Assembly: GCA_009885905.1 (NCBI GenBank) | Contig: VFJU01000429.1 | Location: forward strand, 1 to 21,574 | Direction: 5' to 3' | DNA: 21,574 bases | Origin: Verrucomicrobiota bacterium | GTDB lineage: Bacteria; Verrucomicrobiota; Verrucomicrobiia; Verrucomicrobiales; Akkermansiaceae | Part shown: piece by piece, positions 1 to 8,901 of the stretch | How positions within the stretch are numbered: the stretch's first letter is position 1 | How the letters are laid out: each line of letters starts with the position of its first letter | Notes under the pieces: model-generated | What the model was told of the DNA's origin: nothing | What the model saw: the letters and a program-made list of their open reading frames with translations, nothing else | Database searches by the model: none | Translations under genes and position numbers: made by a program

Positions 1-2
1 TA

Positions 3-218
3 AAAGACATGGGGATGGCGAAGATGTTGCACTGCCGAGTGAGATATTTCACGGACGGTGCGGTGATCGGCAGCAAAGAATTCGTCAACGAAGCGTTTGC
101 GAATTCACGCGAGAGATTTAGCGCAAAGCGTAAAGATGGAGCGCGGGCGATGAGAGGAAGCGCCAGCGCTGCAAAAGGCACCTTGTGGAGCGTGAGAGAC
201 CTGCGGGTGAGGGTGTGA
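3..218 (+). CDS. C-terminal end of a RAYT/IS200-like transposase (partial)
   Basis: This frame is open to the left edge, so only the last 70 or so residues of a longer protein are visible. The segment RYFTDGAVIGSKEFVNEAF, then an arginine/lysine-rich stretch with KDGARAMRG, then a closing LRDLRV, matches what I recall of the C-terminal tails of REP-associated tyrosine transposases (RAYTs, Y1 transposase superfamily). The HUH motif and catalytic tyrosine would lie left of the window and cannot be checked. RAYTs are usually single-copy domesticated enzymes linked to REP palindromes; I see no convincing REP palindrome in the 90 bases that follow. It could be an intact gene cut by the window or a decayed remnant. 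Recognition is from memory of family tails, so moderate confidence. Confidence 0.5.
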   Translation, partial: KDMGMAKMLHCRVRYFTDGAVIGSKEFVNEAFANSRERFSAKRKDGARAMRGSASAAKGTLWSVRDLRVRV

Positions 219-308
219 AGAGGCACATGTAATTGATGACTGACTTGATTTATTGCCAGAAATAATTCCGCGCTCGCCAATCCGTGCTCTACGCTGCTTG
301 TTGAAGAG

Positions 309-2948
309 GTGGACGCGATCCGAATCCGTGGGGCACGGCAACATCATTTAAAAAACATCGACGTGGACATCCCGCGCGGGAAACTCGTGGTAGTGACGGG
401 ACCTAGCGGGGCAGGAAAATCGTCGTTGGCATTTCACACGCTCTACGCGGAGGGGCAACGACGTTATGTGGAATCGCTTTCGGTTTATGCTCGGCAGTTT
501 TTGGATCAACTTGATAAGCCAGATGTCGACTCGATCGAGGGACTGAGTCCAGCGATCGCCATTGAGCAGCGTGGAGGTGGGTTGAACCCGCGATCGACCG
601 TGGCAACGGCGACGGAGATTTACGACTATCTGAGGGTGTTGTGGGCGGCGGCGGGAATTCCACATGATCCGGAGACGGGCGAGCGGTTAGAGCGCATGAG
701 TGCGGTGGACATTGTGCAGGCGCTGGCGGCGATGGATGAGGGCACGAAGGTTGTTCTATTAGCTCCGCTACCGAAGGAGGAACTGGGTGAGCCGACGAGG
801 TTACTGGGAGATCTTCTGCGTCAGGGATATATTAGGGTACGAGTGGATGGTGAGGTTTTAGAAATCGAAGAGGCGATGGGGAAATGGCCAGAATTTCCTG
901 CGGCAGTCGAGATCGTGGTAGATCGCTTTGTGATTCGGTCTGGGGTCGAGTCGCGATTGGCTGACTCGGTTGAAACGGCTTTGCGTTTGTGCGGGGCCGA
1001 AGCACGGGCGGCGGTGCAATCGGCTGACGGGGACACTTGGCGAGATTTGGTATTTCAGACATCCTATCGAAATCCACGAACAGGGTTTCTCGTAGAGGAA
1101 ATTTCGCCGAAACATTTCTCCTTCAACTCCCACCTCGGTGCATGTGAGGCGTGTGAGGGATTGGGAACGGAGATGTATTGCGACCCAGCATTATTGGGTG
1201 AGGGGGAGGATGCTGAGAAAACTTTGAAGCGTTATCGAGAAGCGAAGTCGGAAATCACCCGGCGGAAGTTGGCGAAGTTCATGGCGCACCGAGCCTGTGG
1301 GGTTTGTGAGGGGAAGCGACTAAAGCCCGAGTGGCTAGCGGTGAAGATCCAAGGTGGGATAGATCGAAACGTTAAAAGTACGAAGAACGAAGATCGAAAA
1401 TGGTTAGGTATTCAAGATTTTTGTGAATTAGGCGTGGAGGATGCACTACGGTGGATGCATGGCTACCAGCCAGATACAGAGAAGGCGGAGGTTTGCAATC
1501 GTTTGGCGAGCGATGTCTGCAAGCGCTTGGATTTTTTAATGGAAGTTGGGTTAGATTATCTCACTCTCCAACGGAAAAGCGGTACACTGTCTGGTGGTGA
1601 GGCGCAGAGAATTCGTCTAGCAACTCAACTTGGCTCGGGTCTATCAGGTGTCATTTATGTGTTGGATGAACCCAGTATTGGCCTGCATGCCGCGGACACT
1701 GCGAGGCTGATTAAAGCACTAACAAGGTTAAGAGATTTAGGAAACACAGTGGTGGTGGTCGAGCATGACGAGGAGATTATCCGAGCAGCCGATTGGTTGA
1801 TCGATATCGGACCAGGCGCGGGGGCGGCGGGAGGTAATTTGTTAGGTTTTGGGGTACCTTCAGAAATCCTATCTCCGACAGGTGATTGGCTGAGGGGCAA
1901 GCATGAGCATGGCGGTTTGCCATCTTCGCCACTGGTAAGCGTAGGCAAATTGTTGATCCGTGGAGCACGTGAGCATAATCTACGAAACTTGGATGTGGTG
2001 ATTCCGTTAGGTCAGTTAGTATGTGTATGCGGTCCGAGTGGTAGTGGAAAATCCACCTTGGCGGATGATATATTGCGGCGGGCTTTGGTGCGGCATTTTA
2101 ATGGTTCTGGTGAGAGTCCTGGATTGCATGACGGGATCGACGGGTTAGAATTAATCGAGAAGTGCGTGGTGGCCGACCAGTCGCCCATTGGACGTAGTCC
2201 GCGCTCCAATCCTGCGACTTTTACCGGGGTGTTCGATTTGGTACGGGACTTATTTACTAAGCTCAAATTATCCAAGCAACGCGGATACGGACCGGGACGG
2301 TTCAGTTTCAACGCTTCGGGCGGGCGATGCGAACGCTGCCAAGGAAACGGACGATTGAAGATCGAAATGCACTTTTTGCCTGATGCGTGGGTCGTTTGCC
2401 CAGCGTGCAGTGGTCGCCGATTCAATCGCGAGACTTTGGAGGTGACCTACAAGGGTAAGTCGATCGCCGATGTATTAGTATTATCTGTTAGTGATGCGTT
2501 AAACTTCTTTCGACCGATTCCTAAAATATATCGAATCTTAGCAACCTTAGAAGATCTGGGACTTGGTTATTTACAGCTTGGTCAACCGGCGAACACGCTT
2601 TCTGGTGGCGAGGCGCAGCGTCTCAAGTTGGCGGTGGAGTTGGCGAAACCGCAGGCATCGCACACGTTATATTTGTTTGATGAGCCGACGACGGGGTTAC
2701 ATTTTGGTGATGTCGAAAAATTGTTAGCTGCATTTTTTTGTCTTCGTGATGCAGGTCACAGCGTTGTCGTCGTGGAGCATCATTTGGACGTGATAGCGGC
2801 GGCCGACTGGGTGATCGAGCTGGGGCCAGGTGGTGGAATCCATGGGGGCAACCTAGTGACGGAGGGGTCGCCCAAACACGTACAAGCGACTGCAGGTTCG
2901 CCTACTGGGCGGGCTCTATCGGCGAGAGGTTTGCGAGAATCGTGCTGA
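309..2948 (+). CDS. uvrA: UvrA-like excinuclease ABC subunit A, atypical form lacking zinc module 1
   Basis: UvrA is the dimeric ABC-type ATPase that finds bulky DNA lesions and loads UvrB in nucleotide excision repair. All ATPase motifs are present: Walker A at residues 31-39 (GPSGAGKSS), signature [11 protein letters not shown] at 427, Walker B ending VLDEP near 451-455, second Walker [10 protein letters not shown] at 575-583, second signature at 764 and Walker B LFDEP near 789. Two zinc modules are intact: C279/C282 with C330/C333, and C674/C677 with C697/C700. The UvrB-binding region (about 125-245) is present. Oddities: the two CPxCG knuckles expected at about 120 and 255 read DPETG and NPRTG, and only about 47 residues separate C282 from C330, against roughly 120 in E. 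coli, so most of the insertion domain is missing. Length is 879 against about 940. The GTG start gives the family-typical beginning [15 protein letters not shown] abuts it. It could be a second, specialised UvrA paralogue. Confidence 0.9.
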   Translation: MDAIRIRGARQHHLKNIDVDIPRGKLVVVTGPSGAGKSSLAFHTLYAEGQRRYVESLSVYARQFLDQLDKPDVDSIEGLSPAIAIEQRGGGLNPRSTVATATEIYDYLRVLWAAAGIPHDPETGERLERMSAVDIVQALAAMDEGTKVVLLAPLPKEELGEPTRLLGDLLRQGYIRVRVDGEVLEIEEAMGKWPEFPAAVEIVVDRFVIRSGVESRLADSVETALRLCGAEARAAVQSADGDTWRDLVFQTSYRNPRTGFLVEEISPKHFSFNSHLGACEACEGLGTEMYCDPALLGEGEDAEKTLKRYREAKSEITRRKLAKFMAHRACGVCEGKRLKPEWLAVKIQGGIDRNVKSTKNEDRKWLGIQDFCELGVEDALRWMHGYQPDTEKAEVCNRLASDVCKRLDFLMEVGLDYLTLQRKSGTLSGGEAQRIRLATQLGSGLSGVIYVLDEPSIGLHAADTARLIKALTRLRDLGNTVVVVEHDEEIIRAADWLIDIGPGAGAAGGNLLGFGVPSEILSPTGDWLRGKHEHGGLPSSPLVSVGKLLIRGAREHNLRNLDVVIPLGQLVCVCGPSGSGKSTLADDILRRALVRHFNGSGESPGLHDGIDGLELIEKCVVADQSPIGRSPRSNPATFTGVFDLVRDLFTKLKLSKQRGYGPGRFSFNASGGRCERCQGNGRLKIEMHFLPDAWVVCPACSGRRFNRETLEVTYKGKSIADVLVLSVSDALNFFRPIPKIYRILATLEDLGLGYLQLGQPANTLSGGEAQRLKLAVELAKPQASHTLYLFDEPTTGLHFGDVEKLLAAFFCLRDAGHSVVVVEHHLDVIAAADWVIELGPGGGIHGGNLVTEGSPKHVQATAGSPTGRALSARGLRESC

Positions 2949-3037
2949 AAGGCTTCCGCTACGCGTCATTGATGCCGGATTTACGAAATTTCCGGTGGAC
3001 AATTCCCTCGGTGGACATTAACCAACTGCCTCTTGGT

Positions 3038-3053
3038 GAGGCGTTCGCGTCTC
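3038..3053 (+). other. Hairpin with TTCG tetraloop between uvrA and tRNA
   Basis: GAGGCG pairs with CGTCTC (one G-T wobble) around a TTCG tetraloop, an unusually stable RNA loop. It sits 90 bases after the uvrA stop and ten bases before the tRNA. There is no T-run after it, so it is not a standard intrinsic terminator; it could help end or process the uvrA transcript, or be chance. Confidence 0.25.
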
Positions 3054-3062
3054 GTCGATATA

Positions 3063-3137
<75 letters not shown>

Positions 3138-3448
3138 TTTTCTTCAGTGACTTAAAAGAAACGGTAAGCGGCCTTAGATTCGCTAATTTTAAGGCAGTCG
3201 GCGTTCGCTCGGCGAACTTGTAGACCGTTGCTCGGCATACCTCCGTGGCGGATGATTGCAAATTTCCATAAAGATTCATTTGTATTTATGAATTACGCGC
3301 TATCTTGAGTGGTTAAGGTTAAAATCCAATTATTTCATGCGGCCAAATGGCAAGTTCCTTAAATCGCATTTTTTTAAAATTCCTAAGTTACGTGATCGCG
3401 TAATAATAATTTCTTGAAACTTTCAACAAACCTAAGTAGCTTAATTTT
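3138..3448. other. Intergenic region after the tRNA, with two hairpins
   Basis: About 310 bases with no convincing gene. The first 80 bases carry two hairpins (separate entry). The rest is AT-rich and ends directly at the start of the small membrane protein gene. The octamer ATTACGCG near 3292 recurs inverted near 3395 as CGCGTAAT; whether it is a protein site is unknown. No clear sigma-70 promoter stands out. Confidence 0.4.
3171..3217 (+). terminator. Tandem hairpins downstream of the tRNA
   Basis: First hairpin: GCCTTAGA (3171-3178) pairs with TTTAAGGC (3188-3195), including one G-T, around a nine-base loop. Second: GTTCGC (3203-3208) pairs perfectly with GCGAAC (3212-3217) around TCG. 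Neither is followed by a T-run, so a role in ending or trimming the tRNA transcript is only inferred from position. Confidence 0.3.
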
Positions 3449-3784
3449 ATGAAACGTTACACCGTTATTGATTTTTTGAAGTGGCTTTCAGCATTGGCTT
3501 CTTTCGCGCTTTGGGTCGGAGGGATTTCCTGGCTTACGTTCATTTGCTTTGACCTAACCCCGACCATTGCATGGCTCATCTTTTCGACTTTAAGCGCCCT
3601 CTCGGCTCTGTCGATGGGTGTTTTGCTTTATGAAATCCGCCATGCGTACCAAGTGGCGGATGATTTTGAACCCAATGTAAGCTCCCCTTATGTTTCGAAG
3701 CCCCGTCTGCCCGTATATCCTAGGCTTTCAAAGCTGTCTACCGTGCAAGCCAGTGGGACTTACCGGACAACGAAAAGATTTTAA
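3449..3784 (+). CDS. Small two-helix membrane protein of unknown function
   Basis: I do not recognise this 111-residue protein. It begins with a short cytoplasmic-type segment and has two hydrophobic stretches, at about residues 14-32 and 38-62, consistent with two membrane helices joined by a short turn. A soluble tail of about 45 residues follows, rich in Pro, Ser, Tyr and Arg, ending in basic residues. It stands alone between a tRNA and clpB on the same strand, 124 bases before clpB. There is no Shine-Dalgarno sequence; the ATG follows an AT-rich run. The clean hydrophobic pattern supports a real gene, but nothing shows what it does. Confidence 0.6.
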   Translation: MKRYTVIDFLKWLSALASFALWVGGISWLTFICFDLTPTIAWLIFSTLSALSALSMGVLLYEIRHAYQVADDFEPNVSSPYVSKPRLPVYPRLSKLSTVQASGTYRTTKRF

Positions 3785-3908
3785 AAATTTGCGGGGAGAT
3801 TGTTTTTCGACATCCTTAGTTTAGGGTTTTTCGATGAAATGTAAAATTGAACACTCCGTGCTTTGCAGCGGAGGATGATTCCTGCTAGCGTGATACAAAA
3901 TTACGCGC

Positions 3909-6482
3909 ATGGGACTCGAAAAAACCACCCAAAAGCTCCAGGAAGCACTCCAGTCGGCACGGAGCATCGCCTCGAAATCCGCCCATTCGGAGGTGAAAAG
4001 CTTGCATATTCTGTTGTCACTTCTTCAGCAAGAGGCGGGTATTGCTGCGCCGATTTTGCAGAAAGCAGGCGTCGACATTTCACAGCTGAAATTGTCAGTG
4101 GCCGCAGCACTTTCCCGCGAACCGAGTTTGCAAGGTGCTTCGACACAACCACAAATCAGCGGTGAACTACACGCCACTCTCAACGCCGCAGATATAGCTC
4201 GCGAGTCGCTTGGCGACGACTACCTCAGTGTCGAACATTTTCTCCTCGGTGCGTTAAAAGGCGATTCGCCAGTGGGAAAGGTCATGAAAGAGGCGGGACT
4301 AAATGAAAAAAACACCCGCGATGCCATTATCGGCGTGCGAGGTTCGCAAAAGGTCACCGATGACTCACCTGAGGGAAAATATCAGACACTCGAGAAGTAT
4401 GGGACCGACCTCACTGCGCGTGCTCGCGAAGGGAAAATCGATCCGGTGATCGGTCGAGATCACGAGATCCGCCGTGTTCTCCAGGTTCTGTCGCGTCGCA
4501 CCAAAAACAACCCGGTGCTCATTGGTGAGCCCGGCGTCGGTAAAACTGCCATCGTCGAGGGTCTCGCCCGCAGAATTGTCTCTGGCGATGTGCCGGACTC
4601 GATGAAAAACAAGCGCGTGATCGCCATGGATTTGGGTGGTATGTTGGCTGGTGCAAAATATCGCGGCGAATTCGAGGAGCGTCTCAAGGCATTTCTCAAA
4701 GAAGTGACGGATTCTGAGGGACAGATCATTCTTTTTATCGATGAGCTTCATACCATCGTCGGAGCAGGGGCCAGCGAGGGTGCGGTGGATGCGTCTAACT
4801 TACTTAAGCCCCAGCTCGCTCGGGGTGAACTGCGTACGATCGGCGCTACCACACTCGACGAGTACCGCAAGTACATCGAAAAAGACGCGGCGCTTGAACG
4901 GCGGTTTCAACCGGTGATGGTAGGGGAGCCTTCGGTAGAAGACACCATCGCGATCCTACGAGGACTCAAGGAGCGTTACGAAGTTCACCACGGCGTTCGT
5001 ATTCAAGATGGTGCGCTTGTCGCTGCTGCCACTCTATCAGATCGATATATTTCGGGACGTTTTCTACCCGACAAAGCTGTGGATCTAATTGATGAGTCGG
5101 CAGCTAGATTGAAAATAGAGCTTGATTCGATGCCTACCGAAATTGACGTCCTTGAGCGTCAGATTTTGCAGATGGAGATGGAGAAAAAAGCGCTTGAAAA
5201 AGAGTCTGACAAGGCATCTGAAGTTAGGCTTGAAAAAGTTAAAGAAGAACAAGCGAATCTCCGTGAGAAATCTTCAGGCTTGATGGCACAATGGCGGAAT
5301 GAAAAAGCGATAATCGACTTAGTGCGTGCGGCGCAAGAAAAGATAGAGACGCTCAAAGGTGATACCGAGCGAGCGCAACGTATTGGGGATCTTACGCGAG
5401 CTTCGCAGATTACTTACGGAGATTTGCCGGAGGCTCATCGCGAGTTGGAGGCAGCGAAAGAGCAACTGGCCTCGCGGCAGAATCAGGGAGCCTTGCTCAA
5501 GGAAGAGGTCACCGAAGAGGACGTAGCTCGCATCGTTTCCTCGTGGACCGGTATCCCTGTGAATCGCTTGCAGGAAGGTGAAAAACAAAAACTTGTTAGT
5601 ATGGAGCAACGCCTCGGTGAGCGAGTGGTGGGGCAACCAAAAGCTGTCAAGTCGGTTTCTAACGCCGTGCGGCGTGCACGCGCTGGATTCCAAGACGAGA
5701 ATCGACCGATTGGATCTTTCATTTTCCTAGGTCCAACTGGTGTTGGTAAAACGGAACTGGCAAAGGCGCTCGCTGAATTTCTTTTCGATGATGAAGGCGC
5801 CATGATCCGCATCGACATGTCAGAGTACATGGAAAAACATAGCGTCGCCCGACTCATCGGTGCACCTCCCGGCTATGTCGGATATGAAGAAGGGGGGCAA
5901 TTCAGCGAGCAAGTTAGGCGTAAGCCTTACTCGGTGGTGCTGTTCGACGAAATCGAAAAAGCCCACCCGGATGTTTTCAATATTTTACTTCAAGTGCTTG
6001 ATGATGGACGCATCACCGATGGCCAAGGGCGCACGGTGGATTTTCGCAATACCGTATTGATCATGACCTCTAACATTGGTTCGCAATTTATTCTTCACGA
6101 AGAAAATGCGGAACAACGGGAAGCTCAAGTCACCCAAGCTTTGCGTGCTCATTTTCGTCCGGAGTTTCTTAATAGAGTCGACGAGATTATTATTTTCGAC
6201 CGCCTCAATCGCGATGAAATCACCACGATTGTTGAACTCCAACTCGCTCGAGTCCGTCAGCGACTCGCGAAGCAAGGACTTGGCCTGGCACTCACCGAGG
6301 CCGCCAAAGAACACATCAGTGAAAAAGGCTACGATCCAGTCTATGGTGCGCGACCTCTCAAGCGTGTCATCCAACATCTCTTGCTTGATCCTCTGAGTTT
6401 GGACGTTTTGGACGGAAAATTTGTCGATGGAGATGTGATCCTAGCCGATGCTTCGAGTGGTGATATCGTATTCAGCAAATGA
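3909..6482 (+). CDS. clpB: ClpB AAA+ protein disaggregase
   Basis: ClpB is the hexameric ATPase that pulls aggregated proteins apart in the cytoplasm together with DnaK. At 857 residues it is full length. Order of parts: Clp N-terminal repeat domain (about 1-145); first AAA+ module with Walker A GEPGVGKT at 206-213 and Walker B ILFIDE at 274-279; the coiled-coil M-domain (about 405-525, Glu/Lys/Gln-rich), which separates ClpB from ClpA; second AAA+ module with Walker A GPTGVGKT at 608-615; and the small C-terminal D2 domain. A ClpP-binding loop is not expected in ClpB and I did not see one. The start is set by an in-frame TGA at 3891 and by fit to the family. There is no Shine-Dalgarno within 15 bases; GGAGG at 3870-3874 is too far away. 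No CIRCE repeat is seen upstream, so the heat-shock control is not evident. Confidence 0.97.
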   Translation: MGLEKTTQKLQEALQSARSIASKSAHSEVKSLHILLSLLQQEAGIAAPILQKAGVDISQLKLSVAAALSREPSLQGASTQPQISGELHATLNAADIARESLGDDYLSVEHFLLGALKGDSPVGKVMKEAGLNEKNTRDAIIGVRGSQKVTDDSPEGKYQTLEKYGTDLTARAREGKIDPVIGRDHEIRRVLQVLSRRTKNNPVLIGEPGVGKTAIVEGLARRIVSGDVPDSMKNKRVIAMDLGGMLAGAKYRGEFEERLKAFLKEVTDSEGQIILFIDELHTIVGAGASEGAVDASNLLKPQLARGELRTIGATTLDEYRKYIEKDAALERRFQPVMVGEPSVEDTIAILRGLKERYEVHHGVRIQDGALVAAATLSDRYISGRFLPDKAVDLIDESAARLKIELDSMPTEIDVLERQILQMEMEKKALEKESDKASEVRLEKVKEEQANLREKSSGLMAQWRNEKAIIDLVRAAQEKIETLKGDTERAQRIGDLTRASQITYGDLPEAHRELEAAKEQLASRQNQGALLKEEVTEEDVARIVSSWTGIPVNRLQEGEKQKLVSMEQRLGERVVGQPKAVKSVSNAVRRARAGFQDENRPIGSFIFLGPTGVGKTELAKALAEFLFDDEGAMIRIDMSEYMEKHSVARLIGAPPGYVGYEEGGQFSEQVRRKPYSVVLFDEIEKAHPDVFNILLQVLDDGRITDGQGRTVDFRNTVLIMTSNIGSQFILHEENAEQREAQVTQALRAHFRPEFLNRVDEIIIFDRLNRDEITTIVELQLARVRQRLAKQGLGLALTEAAKEHISEKGYDPVYGARPLKRVIQHLLLDPLSLDVLDGKFVDGDVILADASSGDIVFSK

Positions 6483-6566
6483 TGGCGTATGGTCGAGCAG
6501 GGGCGGGCGATGGCTGCGGCCAAGTAAATGGAGAGAAATTCTCGTTGAATTGAGTGATTTTCCCAG

Positions 6567-6594
6567 TTGCCAAACCCATGGGTGCCAGTTTAGT
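6567..6594 (+). promoter_or_regulatory. Possible sigma-70 promoter for tRNA-Gln
   Basis: TTGCCA (6567-6572, five of six to consensus) lies 16 bases before TTTAGT (6589-6594, four of six). Transcription from here would start near 6601, about 16 bases before the mature tRNA. It is a weak match with a suitable position. Confidence 0.3.
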
Positions 6595-6616
6595 TTGCGC
6601 TTGCCCCGGCTTTAAA

Positions 6617-6687
6617 AGCCTCATAGTGTAATGGTAACACCGCAGATTTTGATTCTGTTATTCAAGGTTCGAGCCCTTGTGAGGCTA
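6617..6687 (+). tRNA. tRNA-Gln (anticodon TTG), CCA not encoded
   Basis: All stems pair: acceptor AGCCTCA/TGAGGCT (seven perfect pairs), D stem GTGT/ACAC, anticodon stem GCAGA/TCTGT and T stem CAAGG/CCTTG. The loop TTTTGAT places anticodon TTG at 6649-6651, reading CAA and CAG. The discriminator A is followed by CTT, so CCA must be added by nucleotidyltransferase, unlike the other tRNA in this window. The weak A1-T72 pair suits the terminal-pair preference of GlnRS or GatCAB systems. It lies 134 bases after clpB. Confidence 0.95.
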
Positions 6688-6794
6688 CTTTTTCCAGCGT
6701 ATTCGGTGATGTTTGAAGGAATGTAATTTCTTCGCTTGTCGATTTGTTTTGGCTGCCAGCTTGCCAGTCAGCTTTCTCGGTATCAGTCTAGATC

Positions 6795-7010
6795 ATGAGA
6801 ATTTACCAAGATGAAATTTATCAAAAAGGTGCAAAGTTTATTCGCATTGTGAAGCTTGACCGATACGAGGTGGAATACAAAACCATGATAAGCGAACCTA
6901 AGGGTGAGGGGGTGGCTGCCGTGGCGTCTAAGAAAGAATTTTGCCGTTTGTTGAAGGGGATGACCTTGCTGGTGCCGATCAAAAAAGACGCAATACAGAC
7001 CGAACAGTGA
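6795..7010 (+). CDS. Small 71-residue protein of unknown function
   Basis: A short soluble protein with alternating hydrophobic and charged residues that suggests a small beta-rich fold: IYQKGAKFIRIVKLDRYEVEYK, then a Lys/Glu segment and KKEFCRLLKGMTLLVPI. There is one Cys (in EFCRLL) and no signal peptide or membrane helix. I believe similar short proteins recur in related genomes, but I cannot name a family. It lies between tRNA-Gln and the CDF transporter on the same strand, 71 bases before the latter. There is no Shine-Dalgarno. Composition and length argue for a real gene; function is unknown. Confidence 0.65.
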   Translation: MRIYQDEIYQKGAKFIRIVKLDRYEVEYKTMISEPKGEGVAAVASKKEFCRLLKGMTLLVPIKKDAIQTEQ

Positions 7011-7081
7011 TGCTCGATTGCTGATTATTACCCAACTATACAGGAGCTCAGACGTCTTTCGATTGTTATGTTTTCCTTGCC

Positions 7082-7999
7082 GTGCAGACTGGTGACGTGA
7101 CCAGTTACGACGAGCAAAAAAAGATGATGTATTTTTCGCTCGCTGCAGCGCTTGTGCTTCTTGGTGCCAAGGTCGCCGCGGCAGTGGTGACTGGGTCATC
7201 TGCAATTTACTCAGACGCTGCTGAGTCTGTGGTGCATTTTTTGGTCGTGTGCTTTGCCGTTTGGGCCTTGCGCATGGTGCACAAACCGGCGGATGAGTCC
7301 CACCACTTCGGTCATGATAAGATATCATTTCTATCAGCGGGCTTCGAGGGAGCTATGATATCTGCGGCGGCGTTGTTAATTTTTTACGAAGCAATTCGTC
7401 AGATGATCGGAGGTGTCCGGATTGAGAATCTTGGATTTGGGATCATGGTCACAGCGGGTGCTGCTGTGATCAATCTAACTTTAGGGGTTTCACTGTTAGC
7501 ACTAGGAAAGCGTAGCGGATCTCTCTTGCTCCGTGCGAATGGGCATCACTTATTGACTGACGTCTGGTCGAGTGTCGCAGTGCTGGTGGCACTTGGGCTT
7601 TATCGTTTCACTGGATGGGTTTGGTGGGACCCGATCGCGGCAATTCTAGCAGCAATCAATATTTTGCGCGTAGGGTACAAATTGATCCGCGAAAGCCTTG
7701 GAGGCTTGTTAGATGAGAGTGATCCAATCATCGAAAAGCGCATTCGGCATTTGCTAGAAGCGGAGGTCTCCAAACGCGGGCTATCTTATCACAATCTTCG
7801 TCACCGCCACTCGGGTAAAACGCACTGGATCGAATTTCATTTGGTCTTCGACGACTTCCTTACCGTGGGGCAGGCACACGATGAAGCGACTGAAATCGAA
7901 GCCAGCGTCGCAGCGCTACTCCATCCAGATGCGCGGGTAATATCCCACTTGGAACCCAAGTCCGCGGAGCATCGTGACGAGCGTTGGGAGGAGAGGTGA
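7082..7999 (+). CDS. Cation diffusion facilitator (CDF) metal-efflux transporter
   Basis: CDF proteins are dimeric inner-membrane antiporters that export Zn, Fe, Mn or similar divalent metals in exchange for protons. Six hydrophobic segments precede a soluble C-terminal domain of about 90 residues. Metal-site residues are visible: D45 in SDAAES of helix 2 (the second position, Asp in FieF, is Ser here) and H156/D160 (HLLTD) in helix 5. The loop PADESHHFGHDK after helix 2-3 is typical. The C-terminal part, from about 215, resembles the cytoplasmic dimerisation fold (HRHSGKTHWIEFHLVF). I cannot tell which metal it carries. The GTG start is one choice; a second GTG at 7097 would remove five residues. 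Its stop is five bases from the convergent bactofilin stop. Confidence 0.93.
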   Translation: MQTGDVTSYDEQKKMMYFSLAAALVLLGAKVAAAVVTGSSAIYSDAAESVVHFLVVCFAVWALRMVHKPADESHHFGHDKISFLSAGFEGAMISAAALLIFYEAIRQMIGGVRIENLGFGIMVTAGAAVINLTLGVSLLALGKRSGSLLLRANGHHLLTDVWSSVAVLVALGLYRFTGWVWWDPIAAILAAINILRVGYKLIRESLGGLLDESDPIIEKRIRHLLEAEVSKRGLSYHNLRHRHSGKTHWIEFHLVFDDFLTVGQAHDEATEIEASVAALLHPDARVISHLEPKSAEHRDERWEER

Positions 8000-8004
8000 T
8001 ACTG

Positions 8005-8325
8005 TCAGCCACCGATATCGGTGCGACCGGAAAGCTGTGCGCCCTCTTCCATTGAAAACACCTTGGATTTGATGTCGCCGTTGATCTTCGACTTGTCCTT
8101 CAGTTCACAGCGCTCGGAAGTGATTTTGCCTTCCACACGACCATAAACTTTGACCTCACCTGCGGTGATGTCACCCTTGATCATGGCGTTTTCACCGATC
8201 GTGACGCGCCCTTTATCCGACGAAATTTCGCCGTCGATTTTCCCATCGATGATCATGTCATTGGAAAAGCGGATGGAACCGGTGATTTCGATTCCGCTGG
8301 AGAGCACGTTGGTCGGATTGGCCAT
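8005..8325 (-). CDS. Bactofilin (polymer-forming cytoskeletal protein)
   Basis: Bactofilins form nucleotide-free beta-helical filaments at the membrane that organise cell-wall enzymes, stalks or polarity. This 106-residue copy is nearly all bactofilin core. Short repeats of the type I-x-G-x-I-x-G-x-I (ITGSIRF, IDGKIDGEI, IKGDITAGEVKVYGRVEGKI, INGDIKS) each supply turns of a right-handed beta-helix. N-terminal (about 10 residues) and C-terminal tails are very short, as in minimal family members. I chose the ATG at 8325 over an upstream in-frame TTG at 8364, because the added 13 residues look unlike the family. It converges with the CDF gene and is divergent from mscL, 150 bases away. Confidence 0.93.
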   Translation of the reverse strand: MANPTNVLSSGIEITGSIRFSNDMIIDGKIDGEISSDKGRVTIGENAMIKGDITAGEVKVYGRVEGKITSERCELKDKSKINGDIKSKVFSMEEGAQLSGRTDIGG

Positions 8326-8475
8326 GCCGCGAAGTGAACAAAGGGCTGGGGGCTTGGCAATCAAATTTCAACGATCCTTGAGGGATATAAAACGATTTGT
8401 ATTTTGGCAAAATATATCTTGGCTTGTGATGGGGAGTTGTTTTGGGTAGCTGGTGCGAATAAATCATACCAAAAG

Positions 8476-8901
8476 ATGTTTAAAGAATTCAAAGAATTTG
8501 CACTGAAGGGAAACTTGATCGATATGGCCGTGGCCTTTGTGATGGGCGCCGCATTCACCAAGTTATCCACCGCGTTTATCGAAGATCTGATCATGCCGGT
8601 GATCGGCAGGATCTCGGGCGGCATGGATTATTCAAACAAATTTCTCGCACTTTCCGACAAAGTCAGCGCGACGAACTTGGTGAAGGCTAAGACCGAAGGG
8701 GCGGTGATCGCTTACGGGAATTTTATCACGATCGGTATCAATTTTGTGATCGTCGCTTTCGTTATGTTTTTGGTGGTCAAAGCGATCAATAGAGCGAAAA
8801 ATCTAACTGAAAAAGAGGCGGCAGCAGCACCACCTCCAGAGCCTAGCACTGAAGAAAAACTCCTTGCTGAGATTCGCGATCTACTCAAACAGCGGTCTTG
8901 A
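8476..8901 (+). CDS. mscL: Large-conductance mechanosensitive channel MscL
   Basis: MscL is a homopentameric inner-membrane channel that opens under extreme membrane tension to release solutes on hypo-osmotic shock. At 141 residues it fits the family. The amphipathic N-terminal helix MFKEFKEFALKGNLIDMAV leads into TM1 (VAFVMGAAFTKL...). A periplasmic loop of about 45 residues follows, then TM2 (ITIGINFVIVAFVMFLVVKAIN) and a charged C-terminal helix after a Pro/Ala-rich linker. I chose the ATG at 8476 since it starts the conserved helix; the upstream in-frame TTG at 8404 would add 24 residues not found in MscL. There is no Shine-Dalgarno. Its TGA overlaps the convergent gene's stop within TGATCA. 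Confidence 0.97.
   Translation: MFKEFKEFALKGNLIDMAVAFVMGAAFTKLSTAFIEDLIMPVIGRISGGMDYSNKFLALSDKVSATNLVKAKTEGAVIAYGNFITIGINFVIVAFVMFLVVKAINRAKNLTEKEAAAAPPPEPSTEEKLLAEIRDLLKQRS

Noticed and set aside
219..308. REP palindrome beside the RAYT tail
   Set aside because: No GC-rich hairpin with a GTAG/GGAG lead was found in these bases.
3785..3908. CIRCE or sigma-32 type heat-shock element before clpB
   Set aside because: CACTCCGTGC resembles part of a CIRCE arm, but no matching inverted arm or sigma-32 hexamer pair was found.
3863..4165. 100-codon ORF overlapping the clpB start, with GGAGGATG in front
   Set aside because: The ORF is in another frame of conserved clpB N-terminal codons and looks like a shadow; the GGAGG next to its inner ATG is probably chance.
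8404..8475. N-terminal extension of MscL from a TTG
   Set aside because: The extra 24 residues are not seen in MscL, and the conserved helix begins at ATG 8476.
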